From: Symsagittifera roscoffensis
Lineage: Eukaryota; Xenacoelomorpha; Acoela; Convolutidae
Length of the DNA: 48,745 bases
Assembly: GCF_963678635.1 (NCBI RefSeq)
Contig: NW_026971150.1
Location: 1 to 48,745, forward strand
Reading direction: 5' to 3'
The notes below the pieces were generated by a model. That model saw only the letters and a program-made list of their open reading frames with translations. It did not search any database and had not been told where the DNA came from. Made by a program: the position numbers and the translations under genes. Positions 45,122-48,745 of the stretch are shown piece after piece. Within the stretch, counting starts at the first letter, position 1. Each line of letters begins with the position of its first letter.

Positions 45122-48100
45122 CTCCCCTCTCTTTAAAATTGCGTCCCTGTAGGAATAATTTCGATTTTTATGTCACTGTTGGCAAGGAGTTTTATAGTCC
45201 TTGTGGGACCTGTGGGATACCATGTCTATGACGCTGATGGTGTCGTTGTCCTTCGATTTTAGCTTAATCGTTTCGAGGAATTTCATGCACGCCACAAATT
45301 CCTGTGAATCCTTCTGGAATCCCATTTCATGGATCAGGCTCTTGATGTTCGAGTTGCTCCTGTGTTTTTTTTCTGGGGACGCTAGAGCAAAATTCTGTAG
45401 GAACTCTATTGAATTTATCGGAATTGGGTTTCACAGCACCGTGGTCAGTGTTGTCCGTCGCGTTCTTGTGGACTTCTCATCGGTTCTAATGTAGCGGGCT
45501 GAGGAGTTGTTTTCTTGACTTCTAGTCGTTTGGGAGAGGCTACTGTGGTTTCGGAAGCTGTAGAGAACCACCGGTGACTTGACGAAGGGTCCGATTCCTT
45601 CGTATGATTCCTGGCTGTCTCTCTGAATGTCATTCCCCTTGCTTGTTTGAGGTTTGGCTTTCCGCGCGTCCGTTTTCCAGTTTGTTGTTTTGTCTTTCTT
45701 TTCTTCTCTGTTGTCTCCGCATCTTTTCGGTTCGGCTTCTCCTTTTGGGACAAAATCTTCGGAAGTCACGTCTTTTCATCTTCCAGAACACTTCATGTTG
45801 TGGAGCGTTTGGCTGCTCAAATTCTAAGAAACGCAAGCGTGGACCAATTCTTCTAGCTGATTTGTATGCCACATATTCACTGAGACGTGAAGGTCAACAA
45901 AATTTTTGTGATACAAATGCGAAACCGCTGTTTCTCAGTAAGCGAGGTTGTTTTACCAGAGTTTATACCCAAGCCGTGTGCGCAGTGTATGTTGAATTTC
46001 TACCGTCGAGTGTTTCGTACTTTTGCTCAATGTCCTAGGATCTTTAACTTTTGTTGCCCCTTGCTCTTTTTTTTGAGCCACCTATTGTATGCATTTCTTA
46101 ATGTTATTTTCCACCTGTTTTTGGGTTCTTTTTTATCTTAAATTAGGAGTGTCTGGTTCGCACACCGGTACTACTCGACGGTTCTCAAAGATTTGTAAAA
46201 GGCCGTCATTTTATCTTGACTTCACTCTCGGACCATCATTGGAGGTCGGCATGATTTCTGGCGGGAGAAGATGATACATCAGGTTTTTTCTATCTAAACA
46301 GGTGTGTTTTGCGTTTTACCAGTCCAAGTTATTTAGTGAAACAGTTGTTGCGAAGTTTGATAATGGTGTGTTGGTGTGCGTCCCATATGCGCCTCAAATG
46401 GTGAAATTTTACTAGTTTTGTATAGTGTTATTTTTGATAATTTTATGATTTTGGCGACATTCGATGCTTATTTATAAGGTGAGGTATACCCAAGAAGTTT
46501 TGTGTCATTAGATTTGCAAAAGATCGGAATTCTTTTTTGGCTCTAAACGTTTGTACTTGATAACACCTTAAATTTCTGTGGGCCTCAGTCTTTGATATGT
46601 ACCTCTGCTATATATCTTTTTGCTCTATCTGTCGTTGTGTTTGATACTACTTGTGCTGTTTGGAATTTTAACCTTTTATCTACCACAACCAAAATGTAAG
46701 CGTCTTTGTGTAATTCGTCCGGGAGAAGCGCGGCGAAGTCTAGTTATGCTTCTTCATTGGGTTCGAATACGTGCTCCATTTGAAACGATTGTGACTTTCC
46801 ATATACAAGTTTTAAAGTTTACCATGTTGGTTGTATTGTTGGCATTTCTGGTCGATCTCTACAATTTTACGATGGATGTGACGGGACCAGATGTTCTCGC
46901 ATAGGTCGTGCGTGGCCGCTGCTACAGGATGGATTAAATGGAGACTGTCCAGGTTGGTTTGACGTAGGGCAGTTGCTGAGGGATGATGATCCGGTCATCA
47001 ATCAGTAGACAACCATCCTTGACAAGTAAATGGTTCCTAACGTTGTAGCAGTAACCTCCTCCGACTCCCGCTTTTCGTGCTTTTCTCTGCGTGCGACCGC
47101 GGCTATAAATTTTACACCGATTACCTGTTGCAATTTTTTCCGGTGTCCTCTTCTGCCTCTGTTGCTGTGGCTCGGTCTGCTGTTTCTACCACGCTTGCTA
47201 TAATAAGTTCGTGACTGGCTTCGAGTTGTGTACTGGACATCGTCGGTGGTGCTTCATTCGGCGATGTTCATTCTGTGCAAGGCTGTTGTCGGAGATTCTA
47301 CTAACACAATTTTTGTATATTTGTTTACCTCTACTGCCAAATGTTTTTGTGGTTGTACGTTGTTTTGTTGTTTTATGTTTGTGTTTGTGAGTGTTTGGGT
47401 TTCCGATTCCTTTTTGTTTAGCTCAGTTTGGGTTCCTTTCGTTTTTGGGTTTCTTTGGTTTTTGGGTTTCTGATCCTGTCGGCTGCTTTTTCCGTTGAAG
47501 ATATGTGTTTCGGGCTGTAGTTCCTGTCAAGTGTGGTAATCATCGACAAGTTTCATGTCGTTTCTTGATCTTTGTTGATCTCTTTATGAGAAATTGTTTT
47601 TGGGCTATTTGTAAACACGGTTTTTGGGAATGGTTGAGTTCTCTTGTTCGGGATTAACTCTCTAGAATCTTGAATGTTTTGTGGCGGACTTAATTGGTGT
47701 CGTTGAATGGGTAGTCCAGAGCTAATAAGTGGTTGACATCGTCTTTTTGGGCCAGCGTGGCTCGAACAGGCTCGAACAGGCTCTCTTCTCTGTCAGGTTC
47801 ACCGTTCCACACTTTTTCCGGGTTTCGCCCTCTTTCAGATGTATGTTGTGGTCTAGAGGAACTACCTCCCCCTCGGGACCTTGCGTTGTCGGGGATGAAT
47901 ATCCTTTTATATCCTTTTGTATCCTTCTGTTTTGTTTTGACGTCTCAATTCAACGAAGTTGGCCTCCACTGTTTTGATGCATCTTATATAATTTTGTTAT
48001 CTTAGATTTTTTGTTTTCTGATTTTCAATTGTGCAGTTGGTCAAGTGACTGTTTTTGTTTTGAACTGAATGACCGCTTTTATTATAATTGGAATGTTCGA

Positions 48101-48745
48101 AATGCACTCGAGATTGCAATTGAACTTTTGAATTCCGTTTATTTTCCGCGTGTTTTGTGATCAGCCGATCTGGAGCTGGATTATGATTGGCTAGTTTGCT
48201 GTGTATGACGTTGTCAATCAATTCAAGATCGAAAATCAACAAGTTAGTTGACGCCACAACACATTCTTCAACATACTTGCTGGGGATAGTACTAATCCTA
48301 ACAGATTTCTGGAAATATAAACCCTATTTTTGTTCCTGCCAAGTCTTTTAAATCAAAATTAAATGGGATTAATCTATCAATTCACCTAGTGAGCCTGCTT
48401 TGGCTAGTCTTTGATCATTCGCTGGCATTTAATGCGCTGGTTAAAGCTTGGTAGTCTGTGATGATGATGAAAATTTTGCCGTATAAACGTTATTTGAAAT
48501 GTCAATCGCTCACACGGCCCCTAATAATTCTAACTCTTTTACGGAGTAATTTACTTCTAGGAAATTCAAAATGCAAATGTTTCTGCTACCCAACCTCGTC
48601 GGTGAATTACTCAAGGGCAGCTACTAACCCAAAAGTAGATAATTCACCTACAACCCGAGTCTCGAAATTTTGGTTAAAGTGTTTAATTTCATTTGTTTCA
48701 GAAACGAAATTAAGGATGTCGTGGATTGCGGATGTGTTTCAGCTT
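45122..48745 (-). pseudogene. pol: Decayed gypsy pol of the second antisense LTR element
   Basis: Read on the minus strand from the window end. RNase H fragments lie at about 48690-48300 (TFGLVAALE, YGKIFIIITDYQALTSAL, SQSRLTR, DRLIPFNFDLKDL). Integrase zinc-binding fragments lie at about 47040-46850 (LLVKDGCLLIDDRIIIP, HDLCENIW, HIHRKIVEI). The post-core motif KISPFEAHMGRTPTHH is at about 46425-46385. A Lys/Arg/Thr-rich tail follows (about 45770-45430). Order and motifs match the gypsy element at 36269-43508, but stops and shifts are dense, so it is older. RT and gag would be to the right of the window. Plus-strand ORFs here are shadows. Confidence 0.8.

Noticed and set aside
45604-46038. 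144-codon plus-strand ORF and overlapping ORFs
   Set aside because: Opposite strand to a decayed gypsy pol; no signature in the plus-strand translation.

Overview
The window is nuclear DNA of an invertebrate animal: AT-rich, repeat-dense, with intron-containing metazoan genes and several families of LTR retroelements. I cannot name the species. Most of the sequence is transposable elements. Only two host genes are visible: a three-exon AIG1/GIMAP-type GTPase (minus strand, 3111-4669) and part of a multi-EGF, cysteine-rich protein (plus strand, exons at 34948-35245, 35487-35616 or -35712, 35794-35932 and 44450-44597). Layout, left: 1-1488 is an LTR (copy A) of a large LTR family. The GTPase gene follows. 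A second, 19-kb member of the same family fills 5938-24988. It has a 5'-truncated left LTR (5938-6343), a primer-binding site, a long leader, a decayed gag (7647-11734), a decayed pol (protease, reverse transcriptase, RNase H, integrase; 11737-16236), a 466-bp tandem duplication, an unrecognised Pro/Ser/Thr-rich gene (ORF-A, 17624-18776), an env-like membrane glycoprotein gene (18796-21337), a second unrecognised gene (ORF-B, 21334-23121) that overlaps the env stop by ATGA, and a ~1.7-kb right LTR. All its genes carry stops and frameshifts. The three LTR copies share a hairpin next to a TATA box, and copy A differs from the other two by paired, compensating changes. Layout, middle: 25-34 kb holds small repeats: a CA microsatellite, G-rich minisatellites, a dispersed repeat family, a Ty1/copia remnant (29312-30260, minus), two copies of a small inverted-repeat element, and an array of ~0.5-kb units with one unit inverted. 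Layout, right: the EGF gene has an 8.5-kb intron that contains an antisense Ty3/gypsy element (36269-43508). Its 282-bp LTRs differ at five positions by eye, it is flanked by the 5-bp target duplication AGCTA, and its gag start codon straddles the LTR/PBS junction. The same intron holds a long near-perfect inverted repeat (43967-44143). A third LTR element, also antisense and heavily decayed, starts at 44883 and runs off the window. The likely history is that the EGF gene tolerated the first antisense insertion in an intron, since reading phase is kept across it. The second insertion landed 285 bp after the last recognised exon and may have disrupted the gene. The most novel material is the accessory gene pair flanking env in the 19-kb element, the covarying LTR hairpin, and the membrane-spanning segment inside pol of the antisense gypsy element.
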